From: an uncultured Roseburia sp.
Lineage (GTDB): Bacteria > Bacillota > Clostridia > Lachnospirales > Lachnospiraceae
Assembly (NCBI GenBank): GCA_947057405.1
Contig: CAMSEJ010000133.1
Span: forward strand, 1 to 7,131
DNA length: 7,131 bases
Direction: 5' to 3'
Shown here: piece after piece, positions 1 to 6,300 of the stretch
Position numbering within the stretch: the stretch's first letter is position 1
How the letters are laid out: every line of letters begins with the position of its first letter
Made by a program: the position numbers and the translations under genes
The notes under the pieces: model-generated
The model's database searches: none
The model's input: only the letters and a program-made list of their open reading frames with translations
Told to the model about the DNA's origin: nothing

Positions 1-839
1 TCTATCAGCGCCTCGTCCTCTTTGGAAAAATGTCCCGCAAAGGCTTTCTCCGCCGTTTTTACGTTTTCCGTAATCATCTCCAAGGAATTCATGCCGGAAA
101 GCACGCAGGTGACTTCCGGCTGGTTATACAGCCAGCGGAATGCCAGTTCCGCCGCCGTCCGGCGCTCCCCGTCCTGTTCAAACAGGCGTTTCGCGCTTTT
201 GGGAAGCAGATCGACCAACCGTCCGCCGCGCAGCGGCTCCATAATAATGACCGGAATGCCTTTTGCGGCGGCGTATAACAGGCCTTCTCTTCCCGCCTGG
301 CTGTGCTCGTCCATATAATTGTACTGGATCTGACAAAAATCCCAGTCGTATGCGTCAATCAGGCGGCAGAACATCCCGGTGTGCCCGTGATAGGAAAACC
401 CGATATTACGGATTGCCCCGCTTTTTATTTTTTCGGAAATCCAATCCTCAATCCCCATGTTCTTTAGCTTTTCCCAGGTCAGCGTATCGGTCAGCATATG
501 CATCAGATAATAGTCAATGTGATCCGTTTTGAGGCGGCGCAGTTCTTCCTGAAACGTTTTTTCAATGCCTTCCATGGATTTGATCAGATAATGCGGCAGC
601 TTTGTCGCAAGATATACCTTGTCCCGGCAGCCGTTTTTCTGCAGGATTTCCCCGACGGCCGCTTCGCTGCCCGGATAGATGTAAGCGGTGTCGAGATAAT
701 TGACGCCCAGACGGATCGCGTGCATCAGTTCCCGCTCCGCTTTTTCCAGATCAATTCCTGTGCCTTTCCTGGTAAAACGCATACAGCCGTAGCCCAATAC
801 GGACAGGTCGTTTCCTCTGCGGTCTTTTCTGTACTGCAT
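1..839 (-). CDS. Aldo/keto reductase, C-terminus cut off by the window edge
   Basis: This is an NAD(P)H-dependent oxidoreductase of the aldo/keto reductase TIM-barrel family, expected in the cytoplasm; the substrate cannot be told. The ATG at 839 follows a GGGGAGG ribosome binding site by 7 nt, and 279 complete codons are visible before the left edge. The usual catalytic tetrad is present: Asp50 and Tyr55 in LDTAYIYPGSE, Lys80 in LATKLPHY and His114 in DYYLMHM. Further on, GFSYHG, QIQYNYMD and IIMEPLRGG match the later barrel strands and cofactor-binding side. The opening MQYRKDRRGNDLSVLGYGCMRF resembles the clostridial subgroup that often carries a C-terminal 4Fe-4S domain (family knowledge); that part would lie outside the window, so it is inference. 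The gene starts 35 nt after nadE and is probably the last visible gene of that operon. The family call is secure; the substrate is unknown. Confidence 0.93.
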   Translation of the reverse strand, partial: MQYRKDRRGNDLSVLGYGCMRFTRKGTGIDLEKAERELMHAIRLGVNYLDTAYIYPGSEAAVGEILQKNGCRDKVYLATKLPHYLIKSMEGIEKTFQEELRRLKTDHIDYYLMHMLTDTLTWEKLKNMGIEDWISEKIKSGAIRNIGFSYHGHTGMFCRLIDAYDWDFCQIQYNYMDEHSQAGREGLLYAAAKGIPVIIMEPLRGGRLVDLLPKSAKRLFEQDGERRTAAELAFRWLYNQPEVTCVLSGMNSLEMITENVKTAEKAFAGHFSKEDEALI

Positions 840-874
840 CGTTTTTCCTCCCCTTTCCTTCGGCGCGCGCCGGC

Positions 875-2803
875 TTACTTTGCTTCGCCGGATATACGCT
901 CTAATTCATCCATCCAAATCCGCGCGCACGCGTCCGACGGCATCCTGAGATCCCCTCTCGGCGAAAGCGCAACCGAACCTACCTTCGGCCCGTCCGGCAG
1001 GCAGGAACGCTTAAACTGCTGGGCAAAAAACCGGCGGTAATAGTTTTTCAGCCATTTTAAAATCACGTCCGCCTCATACGCGCCTTCAAACGCCCGGCAC
1101 GCCAGGCGGTAGACCTTCTTTGGGGCAAACCCGAACCGCAGCATATAATACAGGAAAAAATCATGCAGTTCATACGGCCCGACCAAATCTTCCGTTTTCT
1201 GTGAAATCTGCCCTTCCTCCGGCGGCAGCAGCTCCGGGCTGACCGGCGTATCAAGCACGTCAAGCAAAATCTCCTTTAAAACCGCATCCCCGCAGGCGTC
1301 CGCATAATCATGCACCAGATGGCGCACTAAAGTCTTCGGCACGGAAGCGTTCACCCCGTACATGGACATATGGTCGCCGTTATAAGTCGCCCATCCGAGC
1401 GCAAGTTCCGACATATCTCCCGTCCCGATCACCATGCCTCCCTCTTTGTTGGCCAGATCCATCAGAATCTGCGTGCGTTCCCTCGCCTGCGCGTTTTCGT
1501 AGGTCACGTCATGGCAAGAACTGTCATGGCCGATTTCTTTAAAATGCAGGCGGACCGAATCCCGGATCGGAATTTCAAGAAACGATGCGCCAAGGCGTTC
1601 GATCAGGTGCACCGCATTTGCATACGTCCGGTCCGTCGTCCCAAAGCCCGGCATCGTAACGGCTTTGATGCCCTCCCGCGGCAGGCCCAAAGCGTCAAAC
1701 GCCTGCACCGTAACAAGCAGCGCCAGGGTAGAATCCAGCCCCCCGGAAATGCCGACTACCGCGCAGCGGCAGCCGGTGTGCCTGAAACGCTGATACAGAC
1801 CCGCCGACTGAATCGTAAGGATTTCGTCGCAGCGCCGTTTCCGCTCCTTCCGCCCGCCCGGCACAAACGGCGCAGGATCGATAAAACGTGTCAGCTCCAC
1901 CGTCTCCCGCTTCAGTAAAAAGGGCGTTTCCTCGTAGGTGTCCGCATCCGCCCACGGCTCAAACGCGGTATTTCTCCTGCGCTCCTCTTCCAGTTTTTTC
2001 AAATCAATCTCCGTATAAACCGTTTCGTTTTTAAAACGGGCGGATTCGGCAAGCAAACTCCCGTTTTCCGCAATCAGGTTATGGGCGGAATAGACGACGT
2101 CCTGCGTGGATTCCCCGGTTCCGGCGCTTGCGTAAACATAGCCGCACAAAAGCCTGGCGGACTGCCCGCAGACCAAATCCCTGCGGTAAACGTCCTTCCC
2201 AGTCGCTTCGTCGCTTGCGGAAAGATTTACAATCAATGTTGCGCCGGAAAGCGCATGAGCCGTACTCGGCGGATTGGGCGCCCAGAGATCCTCGCAGATT
2301 TCCGCGGCAATCACAAGCTGCGGCATTGTTTCGCAGGCAAAAAGCTGCTTTGTTCCCATGGGAACAATCTGGTCGCCGATTTCCACCTCCACGGTCTCTT
2401 CCATGCCGCGGCTAAAATGGCGCAGTTCATAAAATTCATTGTAATTTGGCAGATGGGTTTTGGGAACCAGCCCTAAAATTTCACCGCGGCAGACGGCTGC
2501 AGCCGCATTATAAAGCTTGCCCCGGAAACAGACCGGAAGCCCGATAAATACAATGGCGTCCGTTTTTTTCGTTGCCTTTGCAATTTTCAGCAGTCCCTTT
2601 TTTGCTTTTTCCAGCAGCAAATCCTGCAAAAACAAATCGCCGCAGCTGTAGCCTGTAATACAAAGTTCCGGAAAAACCATGACCTTTGCCCCAGCCCTGC
2701 CGCATTCTGCGATTTTTTCACAGATCCGCTCTGTGTTATAAACGGTATCCGCCACTTTCGTATCCGGCGTAATGGCGGCAACCTTTAAATATCCGTCGTT
2801 CAA
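875..2803 (-). CDS. nadE: Glutamine-dependent NAD(+) synthetase
   Basis: This 642-residue cytoplasmic enzyme makes NAD+ from nicotinic acid adenine dinucleotide, ATP and glutamine, the last step of NAD synthesis. The N-terminal nitrilase-type glutaminase domain (about residues 5-300) shows the catalytic triad Glu46 (FPELCITGY), Lys115 (LVPKTHLPN) and Cys170 (AAEICEDLW). The C-terminal synthetase domain carries the ATP pyrophosphatase P-loop SGGLDS at 353-358, then YENAQARERTQ and GTGDMSELALGWATYNGDH at about 435-478, and DTPVSPELLP near 518. Length and architecture match the long, two-domain form that uses glutamine directly. The start is TTG, chosen because AAGGAG (2812-2817) sits 8 nt before it, and because the next Met (residue 42) would remove the first nitrilase strand. 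The start overlaps the hslO stop by 4 nt, implying translational coupling. Confidence 0.97.
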   Translation of the reverse strand: MNDGYLKVAAITPDTKVADTVYNTERICEKIAECGRAGAKVMVFPELCITGYSCGDLFLQDLLLEKAKKGLLKIAKATKKTDAIVFIGLPVCFRGKLYNAAAAVCRGEILGLVPKTHLPNYNEFYELRHFSRGMEETVEVEIGDQIVPMGTKQLFACETMPQLVIAAEICEDLWAPNPPSTAHALSGATLIVNLSASDEATGKDVYRRDLVCGQSARLLCGYVYASAGTGESTQDVVYSAHNLIAENGSLLAESARFKNETVYTEIDLKKLEEERRRNTAFEPWADADTYEETPFLLKRETVELTRFIDPAPFVPGGRKERKRRCDEILTIQSAGLYQRFRHTGCRCAVVGISGGLDSTLALLVTVQAFDALGLPREGIKAVTMPGFGTTDRTYANAVHLIERLGASFLEIPIRDSVRLHFKEIGHDSSCHDVTYENAQARERTQILMDLANKEGGMVIGTGDMSELALGWATYNGDHMSMYGVNASVPKTLVRHLVHDYADACGDAVLKEILLDVLDTPVSPELLPPEEGQISQKTEDLVGPYELHDFFLYYMLRFGFAPKKVYRLACRAFEGAYEADVILKWLKNYYRRFFAQQFKRSCLPDGPKVGSVALSPRGDLRMPSDACARIWMDELERISGEAK

Positions 2804-3669
2804 TGTCTTATCTCCTTTAACTCCTCGGTATTGAATTTATAATCGGTATTGCAGAAATGACACTTTACTTCAATGCCGGTCCCGTCCGCAATCATCTCGT
2901 CCAGATCCTTTTTGCCGATGGTAGCAAGGGATTTGGAAATCCGTTCCTTCGAGCAGCCGCAGTAAAATTCCGCCGCAAGCGTATCCGTCACTTCAAACGG
3001 GATTTCCCCAAGTACTTCCTTTAAAAGCTGCTCCGGCGTATCGCCCCGTTCCAAAAGGGCGGTCACGCTTTTTAGACCTGCGATCCGCTTTTCGAGCGCC
3101 GCAACCGTTTCCTCATCCGTAAACGGCATCAGCTGTATGATAAAGCCGCCGGCCGCTTTCACGGTATTATCCGGATTCATTAAAACGCCGAGCCCGACCG
3201 AAGAGGGGATCTGCTCCGAGGTTGCAAAATAATACGTCAGATCGTCTGCAATTTCCCCGGTCTGAAGGGCAATCTGCCCGATATAAGGCTCTTTCATACC
3301 CAAATCCTTAATGACGCTTAACACCCCAAGGCCAAGCGCGCCTCCTACGTTTAACTTTCCCTGTGCATTCGGCGGCAGGATCACATCCGGCACTTCCGGA
3401 TAGCCCTTTACGCGTCCTGAAGAATCCGCGGTAACCGTCAGTCCTTTCACCGGGCCGCTGCCCTGAATTTGTATGGTCAGAAGATCTTTTTCTCCCTTCA
3501 TCATCGCGCCCATCATGGCCGCGCCGGATAACAGCCTTCCCAGCGCGGCTGTAATCACCGGGCTTGTGCCGTGCCGCTGCTTTGCGGTTTCTGTGAGTTC
3601 CTTTGACGTGATGGCAAACGCGCGGATTTGTCCTCCGGCTGCCGTCGCCCTTACGATGTAATCTGACAT
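2800..3669 (-). CDS. hslO: Hsp33 redox-regulated chaperonin
   Basis: This is a 289-residue cytoplasmic holdase chaperone. In the family, oxidation of a zinc-binding cysteine cluster switches it on and it then binds unfolding proteins during oxidative stress. The N-terminal core begins MSDYIVRATAAGGQIRAF and includes GLTVTADSSGRVKGY (77-90) and the GALGLGVLSVIKDLG stretch (110-124). The C-terminal redox switch is intact: Cys237 and Cys239 in CGC, and Cys270 and Cys273 in CHFC. The ATG at 3669 is preferred over an in-frame TTG at 3708, because GGGAGG (3678-3683) lies 8 nt upstream and this start gives the normal family N-terminus. The first 362 nt are also covered in another frame by the run-on methyltransferase reading frame. 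The stop TGA overlaps the TTG start of nadE. Confidence 0.97.
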   Translation of the reverse strand: MSDYIVRATAAGGQIRAFAITSKELTETAKQRHGTSPVITAALGRLLSGAAMMGAMMKGEKDLLTIQIQGSGPVKGLTVTADSSGRVKGYPEVPDVILPPNAQGKLNVGGALGLGVLSVIKDLGMKEPYIGQIALQTGEIADDLTYYFATSEQIPSSVGLGVLMNPDNTVKAAGGFIIQLMPFTDEETVAALEKRIAGLKSVTALLERGDTPEQLLKEVLGEIPFEVTDTLAAEFYCGCSKERISKSLATIGKKDLDEMIADGTGIEVKCHFCNTDYKFNTEELKEIRH

Positions 3670-4435
3670 GTGTACTGCCTCCCTTGTTTTTTTCGCATTC
3701 CTGCGCAAGAATGGTTACCCGCTCGCTGGTCTTTTGCGGAGCCTGTCCGCAGAAGGCTTCCCTGCAGGCAATCCATTTTAAGCCGGACGCTTCGATCAGT
3801 TCTTTTATTTTTTCTATACTGTACGCGCGCTGGTAGTGCGTTTCTTCGTATTTTTGGTATCTGCCGTCCTCTTCCCGGATAAAGAGGGTCAAATCGTATT
3901 CGTTGCGCTGTGTATCGGCGTCGTAGTAATTTTCCCAGATAAAGCTGCTTTCTTCCCGGTTTTCGCAAATCGTATTTTCGGCTAACAGTTCCCGGTACTT
4001 ATAGGGGGTGTTTAAATCAAACAGAAAAATGCCGCCGGGATCCAAATAGTTGTTGACCAGGGAAAATACGCGAAGCAGGTCTTTTTCTTCCGTTATGTAG
4101 TTGACCGAATCGCAGACGCTTATGACGGCGCGGACCGTACCGTAAAGCTCCAGTTCCCTCATATCCTGATTCAAGTATAGGATATCGGCTCCCGGGGATT
4201 TTTTCCGCCTGGCAATATCGAGCATTTCGCCGGATAAGTCGGCGCCGATCATATCATAGCCTTCTTTTGCCAGAAAACGGGTCATTTTGCCTGTGCCGCA
4301 GCCAAGGTCCAAAACAATCCCTTCGCGGATACCATACCGCCGCAGCTGACGGACAACGTATCTGCCCCATGCTTCGTAGGGGACATTGTCCATAAACAAA
4401 TCATAAACTTCTGCAAATCCGCTGTATGCTTCCAT
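3308..4435 (-). CDS. Class I SAM-dependent methyltransferase, reading frame runs on into hslO
   Basis: Residues 1 to about 247 form an ordinary Rossmann-fold methyltransferase. Motif I is VLDLGCGTG (41-49), the ribose-binding acidic residue is Asp66 in GADLS, Asp91 in NQDMREL follows, and VISVCDSVNYI (104-114) is motif IV-like. The substrate is unknown. The ATG at 4435 has AGGAGG 7 nt upstream. As sequenced, the frame is 375 codons. Its last 120 residues (from 256) are Arg/Lys/Gly-rich and are only hslO read out of frame, so they are probably not functional protein. The lost end coincides with seven A (3687-3693) in codons GAA AAA AAC. A -1 slip there, or one extra A, gives a 261-residue protein ending at 3651 with only 19 nt overlap. 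A missing A would fuse the frame to hslO. Sequencing error, recent mutation and programmed slippage cannot be separated here. Confidence 0.85.
   Translation of the reverse strand: MEAYSGFAEVYDLFMDNVPYEAWGRYVVRQLRRYGIREGIVLDLGCGTGKMTRFLAKEGYDMIGADLSGEMLDIARRKKSPGADILYLNQDMRELELYGTVRAVISVCDSVNYITEEKDLLRVFSLVNNYLDPGGIFLFDLNTPYKYRELLAENTICENREESSFIWENYYDADTQRNEYDLTLFIREEDGRYQKYEETHYQRAYSIEKIKELIEASGLKWIACREAFCGQAPQKTSERVTILAQECEKNKGGSTHVRLHRKGDGSRRTNPRVCHHVKGTHRNRKAAARHKPGDYSRAGKAVIRRGHDGRDDEGRKRSSDHTNSGQRPGERTDGYRGFFRTRKGLSGSAGCDPAAECTGKVKRRRRAWPWGVKRH
3678..3683 (-). promoter_or_regulatory. Ribosome binding site fixing the hslO start
   Basis: GGGAGG lies 8 nt before the ATG at 3669. It supports the 289-residue Hsp33 over the longer in-frame TTG version starting at 3708. 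It sits 3 nt downstream of the A-tract at the end of the methyltransferase domain. Confidence 0.8.
3687..3693 (-). other. Seven-A homopolymer in phase as slippery heptamer A AAA AAC
   Basis: On the minus strand, codons 248-250 of the methyltransferase read GAA AAA AAC, giving A AAA AAC in the zero frame. A tandem -1 slip adds 11 codons and then stops at TAA 3653-3651. The zero frame instead runs to 3308. The heptamer is a recognised -1 frameshift sequence type. I see no clear downstream pseudoknot or upstream stimulatory Shine-Dalgarno. Whether slippage occurs is inference. Confidence 0.5.
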
Positions 4436-4492
4436 AATAAGACCTCCTGATTTTTATGCGGATTCCGCCGCGGATGGTGCGACGTCGTTCTT

Positions 4493-4521
4493 ATTATACG
4501 CATTTTGGAAGAATACTACAA
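4493..4521 (-). promoter_or_regulatory. Sigma-A-type promoter of the methyltransferase-hslO-nadE operon
   Basis: On the minus strand a perfect -10 box TATAAT (4498-4493) lies 17 bp from TTGTAG (4521-4516), a weak -35 box keeping only the TTG. Transcription would start near 4486, giving a leader of about 50 nt that includes the AGGAGG before the methyltransferase. An A/T-only tract 9 bp upstream of the -35 could act as an UP element (inference). No other strong promoter was seen before hslO or nadE, so this one may serve the whole operon. Confidence 0.6.
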
Positions 4522-4527
4522 TGCCGG

Positions 4528-4550
4528 AACAAAAAATTTATTTTTTTGTT
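4528..4550. terminator. A/T-only hairpin between the primase and the methyltransferase promoter
   Basis: AACAAAAAA and TTTTTTGTT form a perfect 9-bp inverted repeat with a 5-nt loop (4537-4541). It lies 56 nt beyond the primase stop. It has the U-run of an intrinsic terminator but only one G-C pair, so it would be weak. It may instead, or also, be the UP-like tract of the downstream promoter. Confidence 0.35.
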
Positions 4551-4562
4551 ATCGCACGGAAA

Positions 4563-4585
4563 ATGACACAGATTCTATGACACAG
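4563..4585. repeat. 9-bp direct repeat ATGACACAG at the composition junction
   Basis: Two exact copies of ATGACACAG occupy 4563-4571 and 4577-4585, separated by ATTCT. They lie just beyond the primase stop, where the sequence changes from AT-rich to GC-rich. They could be a trace of an integration site or a regulatory iteron pair; a chance repeat is also possible. No matching copy was noticed elsewhere in the window. Confidence 0.4.
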
Positions 4586-4605
4586 CCGGACGCCCCGGAT
4601 TACCC

Positions 4606-6072
4606 TTATTCCCTCCATTTTAAACCAGCAATACATGGGCGCAATCTTATATCATTAGTATTTTCTATACTTCCTCTTCGTAATTTTCTTGTGATAGCGC
4701 CCGGATATATCCCTAAGATTTTCTTCATCAGATCTTTTTTAGAACACATAATAGCTCCTGTTATGTTTCTTGCCGTGCTCTTGAAATAGCTTTTATATAC
4801 AGAATATATATCATCTTTTGGCAGTGCATCGTCTGGATTCCCGGTAAAAATCAGCGTCTTTTTTATAAATTTCTCATCATGATCAATTGCTCTTATCCAA
4901 ACTTTTTTTAGTTCCGATGACAGTTCTGACTCCGGAAATCGGATCCCTCCATCAAAATTTATGATATTTTTTAATCTCCTTGCCGCTTTGGATAATATAG
5001 CTGATTTTTCCTCCTGCAGCTTTTCCGGCATATCTGCTATAATATCTTTCAATGGGGTTGACCGTATAAATGGAATAACAATCGTGCGCCGGTAAAAGGC
5101 ACTGTCAACGATGTTTTTCTCCAGCAGCATTCCTCCATTTGTTGCAAGCAGCAATTTGAATCTTATCGGCACATCACACTCATTTTTATATTTCATTTCC
5201 ATTCGTATGGATTTTTCGCCGGTTATTCTTTTAATCTGTGCAGCAACTGTTTCTGTTACTTTATCCATACTCGTCTCCAATCCCGAAAGAAGAACCACCG
5301 TATCTGTATTAGAAAGCGAAAAACGCCCTGCAAGATGCTCCAAATCAATTGTTTTAACCCGCATACCCATATACATAGATTCAATGAAATGTCCTAAAAT
5401 ACTTTTTCCGGAATCCTTTTCAAATGCAAGGATGAAATAACATTTTGCAGAACGATTGGGGACCATCAGATATCCTATCATTAAATCAAACATTTCCATA
5501 GAATCCGCATCTCCCATTGTAGCGTCCCGCTTCAGCTTATCGTACATAGGCGTATTTGCATCTACTTTGGTATACGCAACATCAATACCAAAATAATACG
5601 GCAATGCTTTATCATGTGGTAATTTTTTGCCTGTCTGGACATCGTATACACAGTTTTTAAACACAATCTGGTTTTCAAGTGCTTTAAAATCTTCCTCTGT
5701 AAACTGCAATCCGGATTTGTATCTATTTTTGCATTCAAATATAATAAACTCTGCCACTCTCTTGCAGAAGCTTTTAATATTTCCCTGCTCTGCCCGTTCT
5801 TTATCATCCATTTCGTCATAGACAATTAACTCAATGTCTCCATCGCTCATCGGTTCCCAGTACATTCCGTTAAATTTATAAAGCCTGCTTCCATCTGGCG
5901 GGGCAAAATATCTGAAATCATATTCGTCTAAAATTTTTAAAGCAAACTCGTATAAACTAATATCCTTTGAAGTTAAACAATCCTTTTCTGCACTGCCTTC
6001 TATCGATCTTTCCTGACATTCAATATCTCTATACTTACTCATATCTGCCTTCGACGTTTCTAATTGTTCCAT
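4606..6072 (-). CDS. D5/P4-type superfamily 3 primase-helicase of a mobile element
   Basis: This is probably the replicative helicase of a phage, satellite or integrative element, unwinding DNA at the element's origin as a ring. Counting from the ATG at 6072 the protein has 488 residues. The N-terminal half resembles the D5_N region (LYKFNGMYWEP at 64-74, IVFKNCVYDVQTG at 136-148). The SF3 ATPase follows: Walker A EKDSGKS (218-224), the Glu of VVLLSGLE (266) as Walker B, PIRFKLLLATNGG (302-314) with sensor Asn312, and the basic FYRRTIVIPF (326-335) with the likely arginine finger. No polymerising primase domain is visible. The first Walker A glycine is replaced by Phe217. The frame can extend 24 codons to a GTG at 6144, and an ATG lies at 6090, but only 6072 has AGGAGG at 5 nt. 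The gene is AT-rich, unlike the host genes beside it. Confidence 0.85.
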   Translation of the reverse strand: MEQLETSKADMSKYRDIECQERSIEGSAEKDCLTSKDISLYEFALKILDEYDFRYFAPPDGSRLYKFNGMYWEPMSDGDIELIVYDEMDDKERAEQGNIKSFCKRVAEFIIFECKNRYKSGLQFTEEDFKALENQIVFKNCVYDVQTGKKLPHDKALPYYFGIDVAYTKVDANTPMYDKLKRDATMGDADSMEMFDLMIGYLMVPNRSAKCYFILAFEKDSGKSILGHFIESMYMGMRVKTIDLEHLAGRFSLSNTDTVVLLSGLETSMDKVTETVAAQIKRITGEKSIRMEMKYKNECDVPIRFKLLLATNGGMLLEKNIVDSAFYRRTIVIPFIRSTPLKDIIADMPEKLQEEKSAILSKAARRLKNIINFDGGIRFPESELSSELKKVWIRAIDHDEKFIKKTLIFTGNPDDALPKDDIYSVYKSYFKSTARNITGAIMCSKKDLMKKILGIYPGAITRKLRRGSIENTNDIRLRPCIAGLKWRE

Positions 6073-6166
6073 TTGTTCCTCCTGTTCCATTATCCCAAAA
6101 AACTTTTTCTGATATACTTCCTTTACTCTGCTTTTTTGAAACACCTTCTAATACTATATGCATCAT
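6035..6166 (-). CDS. Possible 43-residue small protein overlapping the primase start
   Basis: An ATG at 6166 opens a 43-codon frame ending TAA at 6037-6035. The product starts MMHIVLEGVSKKQSKGSISE and continues with a Gly/Thr/Asn-rich part; I do not recognise it. Its start overlaps the stop of an upstream mini-ORF as ATGA, and its end overlaps the primase start by 38 nt, in a different frame. This arrangement suits translational coupling. It lacks its own strong ribosome binding site, so it may be a chance frame or a remnant of an older gene. Confidence 0.3.
   Translation of the reverse strand: MMHIVLEGVSKKQSKGSISEKVFWDNGTGGTNGTIRNVEGRYE
6078..6083 (-). promoter_or_regulatory. Ribosome binding site deciding the primase-helicase start
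   Basis: AGGAGG ends 5 nt before the ATG at 6072. The in-frame alternatives at 6090 (ATG) and 6144 (GTG) lack a comparable site. The text around it repeats ATGGAACA, at 6090-6083 and 6072-6065, so the ATG at 6090 may be an upstream copy of the start. Confidence 0.6.
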
Positions 6167-6207
6167 CTTCCGCCCTTGTCCACTGTCTCTTTTATGTTCT
6201 GTTTCAC
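6163..6207 (-). CDS. Possible 14-residue leader peptide with a strong ribosome binding site
   Basis: AAGGAGG (6222-6216), the best ribosome binding site in this gap, lies 8 nt before a GTG at 6207. The frame encodes MKQNIKETVDKGGR and ends TGA at 6165-6163, overlapping the ATG of the next mini-ORF. The same frame can be extended to an ATG at 6267, giving 34 residues with a weaker AGGTG site. It may be a leader peptide that sets translation of the primase; no function is recognised. Confidence 0.25.
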   Translation of the reverse strand: MKQNIKETVDKGGR

Positions 6208-6224
6208 TTCGTTTTCCTCCTTAG

Positions 6225-6252
6225 ATTTTAAATAATTTGAAAAGACTTGCAA
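6225..6252 (-). promoter_or_regulatory. Candidate promoter for the primase-helicase
   Basis: TTGCAA (6252-6247), a 16-bp spacer and TAAAAT (6230-6225) fit a sigma-A promoter on the minus strand. The start of transcription would fall near 6218, inside the AAGGAGG site, so the 14-residue mini-ORF would lose its full leader, while the primase would keep about 145 nt. In AT-rich DNA such matches arise often. Confidence 0.3.
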
Positions 6253-6257
6253 TTGCA
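6248..6257. promoter_or_regulatory. Perfect 10-bp palindrome TGCAATTGCA, possible operator
   Basis: The sequence TGCAATTGCA is fully self-complementary and overlaps the candidate -35 box of the primase promoter. That placement would suit a dimeric repressor, but no regulator gene is visible in the window and a palindrome this short could be chance. Confidence 0.25.
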
Positions 6258-6300
6258 GCCGACTCATATAACACCTGTAAAATAACACAACTATTCACAT

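Noticed and set aside
861..872. Palindrome CGGCGCGCGCCG between nadE and the reductase
   Set aside because: It could form a 4-bp hairpin but has no T-run and sits just before the ribosome binding site. I see no terminator or operator evidence.
498..1040. Plus-strand open frame of 180 codons
   Set aside because: It lies opposite the reductase and nadE, both with clear catalytic motifs, and its product has no recognisable domain. It is an antisense shadow of GC-rich coding DNA.
1370..1918. Plus-strand open frame of 182 codons
   Set aside because: It is wholly antisense to the synthetase domain of nadE, is rich in Arg, His and Pro as expected of a shadow, and has no domain.
2081..2476. Plus-strand open frame of 131 codons
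   Set aside because: It is antisense to the glutaminase domain of nadE, with no independent support.
2800..3708. Longer hslO starting at TTG 3708 (302 residues)
   Set aside because: The extra 13 residues fall in the methyltransferase end and A-tract, and the ATG at 3669 has an ideal ribosome binding site and the family N-terminus.
3651..3968. Separate 105-codon minus-strand gene
   Set aside because: It is the -1 frame of the methyltransferase. Only its last codons after the A-tract matter, as a possible slipped or corrected end.
4588..4600. CCGG-type short hairpin after the primase stop
   Set aside because: The stem is only 4 bp and no T-run follows, so it is not supported as a terminator.
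5111..5440. Plus-strand open frame of 109 codons
   Set aside because: It lies opposite the conserved ATPase motifs of the primase-helicase and shows no domain.
4606..6144. Primase start at GTG 6144
   Set aside because: An in-frame TAG lies 3 nt upstream and there is no well-spaced ribosome binding site, whereas ATG 6072 has AGGAGG at 5 nt. It remains a weaker alternative.
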